From Carya illinoinensis (Eukaryota > Streptophyta > Magnoliopsida > Fagales > Juglandaceae), in the NCBI RefSeq assembly GCF_018687715.1, contig NC_056755.1, positions 40,791,501 through 40,855,500 on the forward strand: 64,000 nt of DNA, read 5' to 3'. Each line of letters opens with the position of its first letter. Within the stretch, counting starts at the first letter, position 1. Shown piece by piece: positions 50,244-62,058 of this stretch. The notes beneath the pieces are model-generated. The model saw only the letters and a list, made by a program, of their open reading frames with translations, was not told the DNA's origin and did not search any database. The translations under genes were made by a program, and so were the position numbers.

Positions 50244-50600
50244 TGCCAACTTTCTGGTTCAACCTCACATCAATGACAAGAAGAGAAGAGCACCTATTTC
50301 TATTTGAGAAAGTTGGAATCTCTCCAACAAAATAAATTAACAGGTTTCTGGCGTCTCACCAGGCTAGTCTCATCTCATCTCAGGATCAAATATGCAATTT
50401 CAGTAATCATTCAAAAAGTGCCTTTAATCGTACATCATTGATCCTTAAATAGCTAACAAAATAGAATATCACTCTAATTAGGAAATAACAATTACATATA
50501 GGAAAGCAATACTAATCTAAATAGGAAAGCAATAAATTAGAAAAAAATAACAATTAATTAAAACAGCTCCACTAATTACAGAGCATCCTCTTGATTTGCA
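50244..50600 (-). repeat. Gypsy 5' LTR (right copy)
   Basis: Shares long blocks with 43951-44359 and is followed internally by the primer-binding site, which fixes the element as - strand. Confidence 0.8.
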
Positions 50601-53108
50601 TCGAGCAGAGCTTAGACAGACATATATATGATAATTCACTAATATTTCATGCATGTTTTTGAGGTCATGAATCATCATCCCCGACATCATAAGATTATAA
50701 TATATGATTTATTAATGTGCCGAGGCATTAATGCGTGGTAGCTTGATCTAATGATCAGATCAATCCATGTACGTCCATGTTCATACCAGGATAAGTGCAT
50801 GCGTAAGTACCGATCGGTAAGACCATTTAATTTTTAGTTTACTTTAATAGAGCATATTATATATATATATATATATATGAGTATTTGCAGCAAAAATACA
50901 CATTAATATATAGGGTGTAATTAATTTACATTACAGCTTGCAAGATACACTTCAATTGCTATGAACTTATTTGCAAGGGTCGAGTTCAAACTTGGAAGCA
51001 GGTTTTTTGTCACGACAAAATATGACTATTTGGGACGGAATATGTGGCGGCAAATCATCAAAGACTAATTGCAACACAATTTCTTCTGGTATATTTGAGG
51101 AAGAAATTATTACTTGCATTGAAAAGTTTTTTTTTTTTTTTTTTTTTGTGTGCGCCTAGCTGGTATCTAAAAGGAAAAATTTAGTTGCAAGTATAATTGT
51201 GCACTAATCTAATGTGATTGATTAAAAAGTAGATTTTATTAAAAACAATACTGATTTAAATTTTGAATATGAAATAACGCAGATTAGTACGCGACTTTGC
51301 TTGTATGTAGCAAAACTTTGAAAGGAAAAATCTAAATTGAACTAACTTAGTTCATATAATTGGCATTTTCTCATGAGAAATTGAAAATTATATTAATATT
51401 ATAATAGTTTTTAGTATAATAATAAAAACAACTCCCCGATTAAAAAACAAATATCCAAAGGAAGGTCTATATATACATATATATATATATTATATATATA
51501 CACACACACAAATAAGATAAATGATACTTACAGTAGTGAGTGCGCAAGCGGTGTACTATCACTTTAAAAAAAGTGAATAAATACGAGACTCATATAAAAA
51601 AGTTAATTTTTTAATAATAGAATCTATTTTTTTTAAAACGATTGTACGATATTTACACATTTTATAATTATATATAGCATTAATCAGATTTAGATTTTAG
51701 TTGTGTAATTGTACAATTATTGTTTTAAGAAAATGATTTGTACAGTTATAATTAAATGAATAAGTCTTGTATATATATTTTTTTAAAATAAATAAATACG
51801 ATATAACTAAATTTTAATTTTAATGATGGCGTTATTAATAATTTATAAAATAATAACGCATGATGTTTTATTTTTTTAAAAGATTTTTTCTTATAAAATG
51901 TGCAATAAAAAAATGCTAATAAATGGCTTAGCGGGCGGGTGGGTCATATTCAATCACCATTCACTGCATAGAGATTGACGGACGGGACTATAAACCTTGA
52001 TGTTATATTTATTTGTGTAGTAATACACATATAGTATTTTAATAAATTTTTTTTATAACTCTTTATCTCTAATGGTGAGTACTTGTGTAAAATTTAAATT
52101 TAAAATTAAAATAAAATATTCTTTAGTATTTTCATGAAGTGATAACATGCTATCCTTTTGTTAAAAAATAAATTACAAAATAATTATATAAATATTTTTA
52201 TTCCTTTATATTTAAAGAAATTTGGGTCGTAGTTGGCAACTTGCTGGCAGCCAACATGCGCTCAACGTCCCAAGACGACAGTGCAGTCTCCTACAACAGT
52301 TCTCAGGAATAGGATGCAGGGAGTTTGTGTCCTTTATTTTGTCAGAAGGGAAAATCACTTCAATTTTATTTATGAAGTTAGCCAGCCCACTTGTGTACGT
52401 AATCCTGCACTTGAATAAATTGTTTAGAAAAAAACCCTAAATCATCATACTATAAATATGGAAAAGAAAATATATAACCAAAATAAAAGGAAAAAAGAGG
52501 TTAAATTTCATCCCCAATTAAATAGGCAGTTCACAAAGTACGTACTAAAGTTATCGTTTAGCTCTTGATTTAAAGTGTAAGTTACAATGAATATCATTAC
52601 GTGATCTTAACAAACGAATCCATTATGATTTATTTATTAAATTGGGAGACAAGCTTATTGCCATCTCTCTTCTCTGTAGGGAAATTTGGAAGCAAGAAAC
52701 AAAGCAATGTTCGAGGATTCTCCTCCTAATGCTCTCGATCGTTATTATTGGCAAGATCAAGAGGTGGTTATAAAGAGAGCTCAGCGCTTTTCTTAACACG
52801 TACACTAAATTTTTATTGTCTAATGTCAACATTGATGTACGTTCTTAATTCTCTCCATATTCCTTAGCTCACTATATATGTAGACTAAAAGACCCATCTT
52901 GGTCAAATCGATATCTAGCTTCTTCATTGGGTACTCTCAAAGTTACTATAGATGGCGTCTCTACAAGTAATCGTGGTTCTGATGGTTGTGATGGTGTGTA
53001 TATATATATACAATGTTCAACAAATTGTTCTATTGTTGTTGGGTTTTTTTGTTTTTTGGGCACAGGCATTGACACTTTTGCAGAGTTATCAGTTTTGAAA
53101 ATAGGTCT
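50601..53108. other. AT-rich intergenic DNA
   Basis: No gene was recognised. (TA)n runs lie at about 50857-50878 and 51474-51500, and a poly-T run at 51127-51147. The open stretches at 52222-52440 and 52872-53075 show no known domain. Confidence 0.45.
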
Positions 53109-53339
53109 AAGGTTAGGTTTAGATAATGAGTTAAGATGAAAATTAAAAGTTGAATAAAATATTGTTAGAATATTATTTATTAATATTATTCTTGTTTTAA
53201 GATTTAAAAAACTTGAATTGTTTATATTGAGTTTAGCTTGATTTCCTGCTAAAAATGTATTTTTTTTAGCTTGGCTTGACTGTTGCTTGACCCTGGCTCG
53301 ACCCTAACTCAAGCAAGCTAAGCTTGACACTTCGCTCGA

Positions 53340-53530
53340 GTGAAGTGGAAACAGAGAGTTTCGCTCGACTCTCACTCGAGCAGTATGCATCTAGAGAGTT
53401 TCACTCAACATCCGCTCGAGTCTCCGCTCGAGCGGTATGCATCCAGAGAGTTTCGCTCAACATCCGCTCGAGTCTTCGCTCGAGCGGTATGCATCTAGAG
53501 AGTTTCGCTAGACATCCTCTCGAGCAGTAG
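53340..53530 (+). repeat. 52-bp tandem repeat with CTCGAG core, about 3.5 units
   Basis: Units start at 53381, 53433 and 53485 (period 52), each with GTATGCATC, AGAGAGTTTCGCT and the six-base palindrome CTCGAG once or twice (CCGCTCGAGTCTCCGCTCGAG form). The array lies in the solo LTR. Confidence 0.88.
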
Positions 53531-55103
53531 TGCAACCCTAACATGCGCTCGACACTTCGCTTGAGTTTCCGCTTGAGCGAATGACCGTAAAACACAGTTC
53601 GCGCCTTTACAGTATAAATATAAATGTTTTAACATTCATTTTGCCACTTGGACCTTTGAGGTTGCCATATTTGAGAGAGAAAAATAGAGAGCATCCTCTT
53701 GTGATATTCCTAAGTGTGTTTGAACACTTTGGAAGAGGATTTTATAATCAATACTTTGTACTCCATCTTTTATTGATAGTGAAATCTTTGAAACTTACCC
53801 ACTACAAGAAATTGTTCCATTTCCGGCGGCAAAAGTTGCCGGAAATAATACCTAAGTTAGCCGATATTAGTTATTAGCCGCTATTTCTAGTTGCCAACAG
53901 ATAGCCGCTATTATAGAGCTAAGTAAAAGTTTTTCCGGCTACTTTGAGAATAGCCAGAAATACACATTATTTCCGACAATAATAATAGTCGCAAATGAAT
54001 AAAATTTTGTCACAATAATTTTTGCCAAGATCCATCATCTATGGCCAAAATTATTTCCGGCTATATTTTTTAACCGGAAATATATATTTGTGGCTACTTT
54101 TTTAAAGCCGCAAATAAATGCTGGCTTGGTTGACCTGGCCAATTTTTTTTCCGGCTATATTTTTTCGCTGGAAATAATTATTTGCAGCTACTTTTTATAG
54201 CCGAAAATATGTTTTTTTATTCATACGTTTTTTTTTTATCTGAAACGTAAAGGTACTTGTTCTTAATAAACAAAAAAATACTATATTTGGAAAAATTCAG
54301 TTTTTGCTTGAAACATCATTCATATAACCTCAAAGTACATATTTGAAATTCACCACTGCACTGCCATTGTTTTTAAGTTTTACATAAAACCATCCAACAT
54401 ATCACAATGGAATATAAATTTACAAGTGAAATTTTTTCTATATGGGTTTAACTTTAATTCCATCAATCTTTGACAGCTTCTGAAATGTTTTTGCTCTATA
54501 TTTCTTCATATCTTGGTTCAATCCTGTGAGAAATAAGAACAAAAAATAGATCATAAGATTTTAGAGATGTCATCAAACACAAGCTAGCTAGCATGCACAA
54601 GCAACCAGATAGAATGCAAAATGCAATAAATCAAAGTATAAGTATTCAACAATGTTGTTCATTTTTGTCGCACATATTTTCTATACCAACTATGCATGCA
54701 GATTTTCTAATGATATTTAAATCATAATTTGTAAAGGAAGCAGTTGGGAGTTAAACTGCTCCTTCCAAGTGTGCGAATTGCATGAATTTATATCTAAAAC
54801 ATTGTTCAGTCCGCTAGCTGTTTCTTAGAGAAAACTGACATGAAACAAGCTGCCAGCAACCCTCATCATCACTTTAATCTTCTGCACATTTTATTATTAT
54901 ATTATTATAGATATCTAGGTGCAATGCTACCAAATCCTCTAATATTCATGACGGTTTGCTTAAAAACAGATGAAAAAGACATTAATACTCTGTCGATCTC
55001 TGAAGTTTCAACGTCATTAAACCAGATATTGTAACTCTAATTATATAATGGGTTATTGTAACTCTAATTGGGCACATGTGCAGTGCACGTTGTGCCCTTC
55101 CTA

Positions 55104-56036
55104 GTGTACATCTCGGCTGAAAAGCATTGTGGGGTGTCCAAATGGATAGATAAACTTCCAAGCCTGGGATCCACAGTGGACCAAGCAGGAATGCTTACTT
55201 GAGGTGATGAAATTTATAGCTTAAACTATCAGAATTGTCAAGGTAAAACTACAATGACTCTAATATTAGCTATATTAGAAAAATTATACCATCTCAAATA
55301 GCTCTTCCTTTTTCTCCTCAAAAGACACCTGAAACATTAAGAATAAAAAACATGAATGATTATGGTGTTCACCCAAAGCAAAATTTACTGATTAGTAATA
55401 TATAAATAATTTTCAACAAGTAACTAGTACAATTACAGGCCCTTGTGCAAGCATTAGTGGCATGTCAACAGTAATATCTTTCTAATCATACACAAGTACA
55501 TAGAAAAAGAACAAATGAAACCTTCCCATATATTATCATCTTGTAAAGCCAATTGCAGAATGGGGTGTTCCCCTGTGCAGAGCAAAAGATTCTCTCTCGT
55601 TGCCAAGTCTGTCAAGTATAACTGAATATACAAACAGAATTGGGCATAAAAAAGATGAGCACCAAAGCTAAATAGGATAAGACATTTAACAAAAGGAAGA
55701 CAATGCAAGAGGATTTGCATCAGTTAATTTACAAGAAAACTTTACTCACAGAAAGATCTCTCCCACCACTATAAACATGACTAAATGTTGGAGTGCTGGC
55801 AAGAGTCCAAACAGAATCTGTATGGACATCATAGGAGTGCACACAGCGCTGCTGACCAAGATCCCAGAGTCTATATATGAGAGCTCAAATAATTAGTTAA
55901 CAACCAAAGAATATTGTCATACTCTTATATACATAAGTGCTTGTATGTTTACTTATGATGCATGATTATTTTACAGTAAGAAGATAGGTGTGATATGTAC
56001 CTGATCATAGAATCAGAAGATCCTGATAGGCAAAGT
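55104..56036 (-). pseudogene. WDR48-like WD-repeat gene fragment captured by CACTA B
   Basis: Five consecutive pieces of a plant WDR48-type protein (in animals a cofactor of USP1/12/46 deubiquitinases) lie in order with introns kept. 56036-56001 encodes LCLSGSSDSMIR. 55870-55750 encodes LWDLGQQRCVHSYDV and on to YSGGRDLS. 55621-55526 encodes LYLTDLATRENLLLC and on to LALQDDNIW. 55328-55290 encodes VSFEEKKEELFEM. 55198 to about 55104 encodes VSIPAWSTVDPRLGSLSIHL. Phases agree from piece to piece and most sites are GT-AG. The exons expected between NIW and VSF are missing. The acceptor before VSIP has CAA instead of CAG. The protein N-terminus and C-terminus are absent, so this is a capture, not a gene. 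Confidence 0.82.
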
Positions 56037-58436
56037 CTGCAATAATGACATTTACCAGAACCATCAAAAACTTGCAAGAGAGCACAAAGTTATACTAGTG
56101 CCCATTTGCCGAGATCACTCATCATTCAACCAGTTAAGATATTCAACTCATCACTCAAGCACACCATCTGCAAAATCTTCACGTCATCGCAACAGATCTG
56201 CTTTGGAAGAAAAAAAACTAATAGTTTTAAAAAGACTTGTAAATAGATTCATTTTTAAAACAATGCATCCAATGTATCCATCTTTTTGTAACTTATCAAA
56301 CTGCTAAGACAGTGCCAAAACAGAACCAAATTAATTAATCCCCATCCAAAAAATAAATGAAACAATGAAAAGACAACATCATTCATTTTCTTAACTATAT
56401 ATACAAAGAAGATATACATACACAATATGGCTAAATAACACAAGTACACTATGGTTAAATTAATTCTAAGAATATGACACTTACTTTGAGAATAGATATC
56501 CTTCAACGACAAAGATGACATCTGCAATCTCTATCTCTAAGGAATTAGTTTCCTGATCCTCATAGATTAGGAGCAATATACTTCTACTACATTCTAATCA
56601 AGAAAATTGTTTGCATCAGACAGAAACAAATGAACTGCACAGACCTGATGAAAAACTATAGAAAAGAATAGTTCTATAAAAGCAATCTATAGAAAACATT
56701 GGGGACTGAACCAATCGTGAGGGCATTCCATTTAACAATCTTTGAGGCTTTCAAAAGTCGCACAGGACCACAATAATAACAATCAGCAGGGGAAGTAATA
56801 TGCTGAATTCATATGTCATTTGAAATATCCAAGTTTAGGTTGCTAGCAAACATCTTGTTTTTATCCATATTGAAGAAGGCCATACAACCACTGCGAGGTA
56901 ATATTAATTAATGTTATCAAGAAGAATGATCCCCGCCTAAGGCGAGCAAGCAATAGACTAAATAAATAAGAACTGCAGAAAAAAAATAGAAAACTACTGC
57001 ATGGAGAGGAGAGCCCCCATAGAAAAGTACTATGTAGAAGTACACGAGACCAAAGCTACTGCATGGAGAGGAGAGCCCCCATTATGGGGATAAAGAACAT
57101 ATGAAAGATGTATCCATCTTCTTGGTTAACTCCCACCGCAAGAACTGCACCATATGTTAGAAAATGAGCTAAGAGAATTGTTGGGGACCCAATTCGTGGG
57201 TAAAAACAGATATTTCCATTTCAAAGATACGGGCAAAGCTGCCCCTGTTATTTATTTTTGGGCCCTGACCATCTTATCTTTTCTTCTTATTCTTCTTCTT
57301 ATTCTTCCTTATCTGTTATTATTTTTGAGCTTATAATAATCTTGCTTTCTAGACATAAAACTATTGGGTACGTACTTATAGAATATGAATAATATGGTTG
57401 CTGGATTTATACATAGATTTTATAAACAAGTGTCAGTTCTGGGACTGTTAGCACAGATGACTTTTCTCATATTACCTTTACTTTTCTCATTTTGATTTTT
57501 CAAGCATACACAACACAAAAAACTAAATCAGTTAGAATATATTACACATTAAGGTATTTGTTTGGATGAATCATGTATACAAAAGTTAAGACAAAATCAA
57601 CTTTCACATGTACAGAATTTTGCTATTACATTTTAAGTATTTTGATTTTTTTTTCCCCTTCCCACCAAACATTTCTACTGACAAAGATATATACCACAAT
57701 CCTCTGCATCAATAGGCAGTGCATACATCTAAATGTAAAGGGCTTTGCTAGAAGAACGCTCTGTTTTGGGGGAGTTTAATGGAGTGGTTGAATTGTGTGA
57801 ATAAGGAGAGGGTATTGACAAAATCAAAACTTTCAGACAAAAATTTCAGGGCCTAGCTAGCTTTTCTGTTTCATCTAAAATTCCAAGCTCACCAACACTA
57901 CTGAAAGAGTTATTGTTGCTTTGATTTAAAGAACCATTCAAAGTTGGACAGATTTTTTGTTATATGTTAAGGTCTTGGCATAGAACACAGGAAGTTAAAA
58001 GTTTATCCTGGTAACACAATTTCATTTGCATATTTATATTTTAAATCTCCTAAACTGCCCATCCACTAGAAACCAAGCAAAGAGGACAAACATTTTCCAG
58101 AATAATGTAATAATGCCACAGAAAACATTACAACCTGAGTTCGCCAGAAAATAGCATATTTAGGCATTGCATATGCATTTACATGTGTATTTGTAGGAAT
58201 GAAGCACCATAGTCGCAGGCCAATCGTACAGGATTCGAACCAAATCCTTGAATACCTTCTGCGATTTTTTCCCCTTAGTTAAGCAAACAAGACAATCCAT
58301 ATGGCAAAATCACGAGACTACATTTTCAAATCAAAGACAAAAAAGCAAAACAACTAAACTCTTTACATCTATCAACCCCAAAGTTACAACCGAATCGAGC
58401 GAGAGTAATGTGCGGCACAGAGAAACGAATGAGAGT

Positions 58437-58494
<58 letters not shown>

Positions 58495-58590
58495 TGGAGC
58501 ATAAAAGAAACTCACCGACGAGAAGACGGTGGCGACAACACGGCGAGAAGACAGCGGCGCTAGCAAGGAACAAAAACCCCTGTGTAGAAC

Positions 58591-58665
<75 letters not shown>
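58437..58665. repeat. Two (GA)n microsatellites near right end of CACTA B
   Basis: GA runs at 58437-58491 and 58592-58665 flank a GC-richer 100-bp stretch. That stretch shows a - strand donor-like site (CTCGTCG|GTGAGT at about 58515). On the - strand this could be the CT-rich leader and first exon of the captured transcript. Confidence 0.8.
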
Positions 58666-58671
<6 letters not shown>

Positions 58672-59232
58672 TGGGGTCCCGCGTGGGAAAATAAGAAGCG
58701 GGAGGATTTAAGGGTAGAAAAGTTATTAAGGCGAATTAAAGTCGCCTTAATAAATCAAAAAGTCGCCGTAACATATATATGTAACGGCAAGAAAGTTATT
58801 ATGACGATATTGAATTATAAAAACAACTTATTTGCGGCTATACTTATTCCGGCGCACTAAACTCGCCGAAAATAACTGATTTTCCCAGTTACTTTCAAAG
58901 TTGACACAAACATTTTTCCCAAATTTAAAAACAGGCTTTTCGCGACCATAATTCCATCGTCGGAAATAAAAAAAGCCGCAAATAGTATTTTTTCTTGTAG
59001 TGACCCCGCCAGTGGACGTAGGCTCACATTGAGCTGAACTACTTAAATCTTCGCGTTCTTTGTGTGCTTGTTGTTTATTTTGTTGCTTTCGCTATTATTT
59101 ACTTCAACTTACCTTTTGTTTATTCGGTCCATTCCCAACAGTTTATTATATTTTTGTAAAAATTTATAAAAGTTATATAATGATGAGATGTGATAGGTAG
59201 AGAGCCATTCTCAAATATCCAAACCGAACCTT

Positions 59233-59486
59233 AATTAGCTCTTTGCTACGAATTGAGTACTAGTACTTGTTAGGTTATTGTGGAGACTTGAGAGAAAATT
59301 TTAATAGTTTGGGGATTAAATATTAAAAAGAGTGGTAAATCAAAGTAAACATACGCTTTAATTTGTTTGTTGCAAAAGAACTTTTACTAGAACTTTTCCA
59401 CCCTCCGATTTACCCATGCATGCTTAGAGTAAGCTACGTACATACGTTAGAAATTAGAATTTAGAACTGAGCTCGAAAGGGTGCTA
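59233..59486. other. Spacer
   Basis: I see nothing coding in this AT-rich stretch between the nested MITE and CACTA C. Confidence 0.5.
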
Positions 59487-59689
59487 TACTACAACAAAAA
59501 TAGGTTTTAGTGACAGATGAAACTGTCACAAGAAATGGAAAAAACGTCACGAAATATATTTGGTGACGGTTTTAGACCGTCACCACCACTGTCACGTAAT
59601 GTGCGTCACGGATTACATTTGGTGACAGTTTACTGTACAAGCGTCACTAAAAATATTTTTAGTGACGGTTGGGGATGTGCCGTTTGAAG

Positions 59690-60140
59690 TAACGTTCGAA
59701 CGTATTATTTTCTGTGACGGTTAGAATCTGTCACAGAATATAACGTTCGAACTTAAAATTACACGTTCGAACGTAAAAAAGACGAGCTGACATCCGAACG
59801 AGAAAAGGTAACGTTTGTTGATTATAGTTCGGACGTATAATGTAAACGTTCGAACGTTTATACGTGCGAACGTTACGTTCGAATCTCGATTCCAACGAAA
59901 ATGAAATAATGTCCGAACGTTTGTATCATGACGTTCGGACGTTAATTCGAATGTTAAGAGAGTAGTGTTCGAACGTAAAATGTACGTTCGGATGTTTGGA
60001 ACGTTAAACTTTTTTTACATTCGAACGTTTTTTTTAAACGTTCGAACGTTTTGTTACTATTTTGTATGGTTACGTTCGAACGTATTTTCGAACGTTTAAT
60101 ACTGTTGAAACGTATTTTATTTACATTCGAACGTACATAT
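59690..60140. repeat. Subterminal ACGTTCGAACGT palindrome cluster
   Basis: By eye about 18 copies of ACGTTCGAACGT or close variants (TTCGGACGT, GTTCGAACTT, CATTCGAACGT) lie in 450 bp. This is CpG-rich for this window. In En/Spm, clustered 12-bp motifs in the ends bind TNPA and are methylation-sensitive. By analogy these may bind the product of the neighbouring gene. Confidence 0.85.
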
Positions 60141-60268
60141 CAGAAATGCTAAACTCATCCACTTAATAAACAAACCAATTGTTTCATATTACAGTACATA
60201 TTTCACAACCAATATTGTTTGAAACTGTTTTCAAATTAGATGTTAAAAACGTAATACAGAAATAAAAT

Positions 60269-61956
60269 TCATTTCTTTTTCTTTCCTCGCCCAGCACGAT
60301 TCTGTTGCAATGACATAACACGCTCCATTTGCAGCATCATCTCCCGCTGCACTTGCTGTTGGACCTCACTACGGATTCTTTCCTCCTGGTCTCTTTGTTG
60401 GTCCTGCAAACGCGTCTCTAAATGAGACTGTCGCTCTAAGAGGGACTCCAACTCTTGCTGTCTAGACCTCATATACTCATTCTCGCGTCGTGCAGCTTCT
60501 AAATCTTTGGTAAGATTATTAATTTGTGATGTCGATGAGGTTGAGGAAGATGAACCGGAATGCTTGAAAGATCGTCCCAAACCTCTTGCCATACTAGAGT
60601 TGGGCCCAAGCACCTGTGAAAAAATGTCCAAATCACTAGGAGAGGAATCCCCAGAAACTGACTGCATCTCCATCATTTTCCCCTGCAGTTTGAAAGATCA
60701 AAACACACAATAAGTAACATATTAAAAGAAATACAAATAAAAAATAATTTAATCACATGTTACATAATATAATTCAACAAAAGGAATACCGCTTACATAA
60801 TTAATTGCAGCTGCAGGATCCATCCACTCACTATGCTCATTAGTGTGAGCAGCAGCATAGACATGAATGAGGGAAAAGTTTTCAGGATCATCACGTTTCT
60901 AAGAAAACGACATCATTAGCAATTTGAGAAAGATAGTATTAGTACTTATATAAAAGAATAATAAGAAAAAATATGAATTATTGTGTTTATTAATTACCAT
61001 TTTTTCAGCAAGACGATGGAATGATCTTGAACCAGCACGATGGTGAATAGTCAGAGCAGATCTATTATTTGCATTTGTAGAACTTAAGTGCTACAAAAAT
61101 AATTCTCACCGTTAATTGTAATATATGTACATACATATAATATAAACAACAAATATAAATGTAAATAATTATAGAAAATAAATCTAGAATACCTGATATT
61201 CTGGAGAGGCAAAAAGATCACAACACTTTATCCAGTCGTCTAATTTCATCTGCTGGAAAGGGGACTGTGCAGCCTCTTCAAACGTCTCAAATTTCTTGAA
61301 ATGGTCGTGACATCGTCCCTTGTGACGTCGGAATAGTGTAGCCATTAACTCATTCACAGTTCTCAAATCCTCGCTACGACCAAAGTCGAGGTCAAATTCA
61401 TCCTAATTATAAATTAATTACGTTAAAAATAAAATAAACTAATGTAGGTGAAAAAAATGATATAATAAGTAAACTCACCAGCACACGACTTCGAATGTGT
61501 TCCTTAATCTCATTCGGCACATCTCTCCAGGAGCGCACATAAAATGGAGCGTAAGCTCGAATTACTGTGCCAATATAGGAGGAAAGCGCTGCTGCACTAT
61601 CATTCACTCCTCCAGTGGAATTATCAGGAATTGTGATTTTCAGTTTACCATGCCTTCGATTTTTCTCAAGTGAGATGCCGCGTGTATAGCCACGACCACG
61701 ACGAGCCAATTGTTCATCAACTAATAGATAATAGTATAATTTTGAAGGTTATATATATTATTTATTGAAACAAACATCTTGATTATATATAGTATTAACG
61801 TAAACATTCCTTACCGGTAGGTGTCGATTGTGCATCGTTCTCTGTAATGTTAACTTCATCTTCGGGAACGGACTCCTCAGGTGGGGAGTCCTCAATGGGT
61901 TCAGGACTTGGACTCGGTGGAGGAGGCACATTTCTCCTTTGTCTTTTTGGCGGCAT
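60269..61956 (-). CDS. TNPA-like CACTA protein (Ptta/En/Spm family), six exons, 400 aa
   Basis: Exons on the - strand are 61956-61815, 61720-61479, 61402-61193, 61090-60998, 60898-60797 and 60682-60269. They sum to 1203 nt, 400 residues plus stop, and every junction keeps frame with GT-AG introns. The protein starts MPPKRQRRNVPPPPSPSP (basic, then a Pro/Glu-rich disordered arm). It has RRGRGYTRGISLEKNRRHGK, then the plant-transposase (Transposase_24) region with VIRAYAPFYVRSWRDVP, FRRHKGRCHDHFKKFE and WIKCCDLFASPEYQ. A short SEWMDPAAAINY box leads to a long Glu/Gln-rich coiled coil (REMMLQMERVMSLQQ) and a basic end GRGKKKK. In En/Spm, TNPA binds the element ends and works with TNPD. The start is the first Met in the open exon. 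No damage was seen. Confidence 0.85.
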
Positions 61957-62058
61957 ACTTGGAAATGATTATATATAACAAAAAAATATTATTAGAATAA
62001 ATTTATATTTATTATAAAATTCTATAATGGCTGTATATGAATAAACTTTTTAGTACTT

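Larger units (their letters stand above)
43951..50600 (-). mobile_element. Ty3/gypsy LTR retrotransposon (chromovirus), decayed, 6.65 kb
   Basis: The related ends at 43951-44359 and 50244-50600 are LTRs. In + orientation they begin TGCAAACTT or TGCCAACTT and end GATTTGCA. Reading right to left there is a primer-binding site, gag with a zinc knuckle, protease, RT, RNase H, integrase and a chromodomain-like C-terminus, which is gypsy order. The LTRs differ by many substitutions and by length (409 against 357 bp), and the coding region has numerous stops, so this is an old insertion. Between the chromodomain and the left LTR lies 1.6 kb that I cannot place. No clean target duplication was found. 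Confidence 0.85.
53800..59002. mobile_element. CACTA transposon B, 5.2 kb, carrying host gene fragments
   Basis: The left end is CACTACAAGAAATTG and the right end, inverted, CACTACAAGAAAAAAT. ACC flanks it at 53797-53799 and 59003-59005, a 3-bp duplication. Both ends carry inverted pairs of TTTCCGGC/GCCGGAAA and TTTGCGGC/GCCGCAAA (53820-54200 and 58735-58985). No transposase was found. The interior holds WDR48-like exons at 55104-56036 on the - strand and two (GA)n runs near the right end. It has the form of a Pack-CACTA element. Confidence 0.9.
53225..59140. mobile_element. Solo LTR (about 710 bp) split by CACTA B
   Basis: GTTTA flanks it at 53220-53224 and 59141-59145, a perfect 5-bp duplication. 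It starts TATTGAG (probably from TGTTGAG) and ends CCAACA. The pieces 53225-53799 and 59003-59140 join into one LTR. The text at the right piece, GTGGACGTAGGCTCACATTG, is typical of plant copia LTRs just downstream of the promoter. No internal retrotransposon sequence adjoins it, so it is a solo LTR. Confidence 0.72.
53109..59232. mobile_element. MITE-like element split by later insertions
   Basis: The left end AAGGTTAGGTTTAGATAATGAG and the inverted right end AAGGTTCGGTTTGGATATTTGAG form terminal inverted repeats of about 23 bp with a few mismatches. The AT-rich interior (AGATGAAAATTAAAAGTTG... left, AAAAGTTATATAATGATGAGATG right) resembles a stowaway-sized MITE. A solo LTR at 53225-59140 now separates the halves. 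The flanking target duplication is not clear. Confidence 0.6.
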
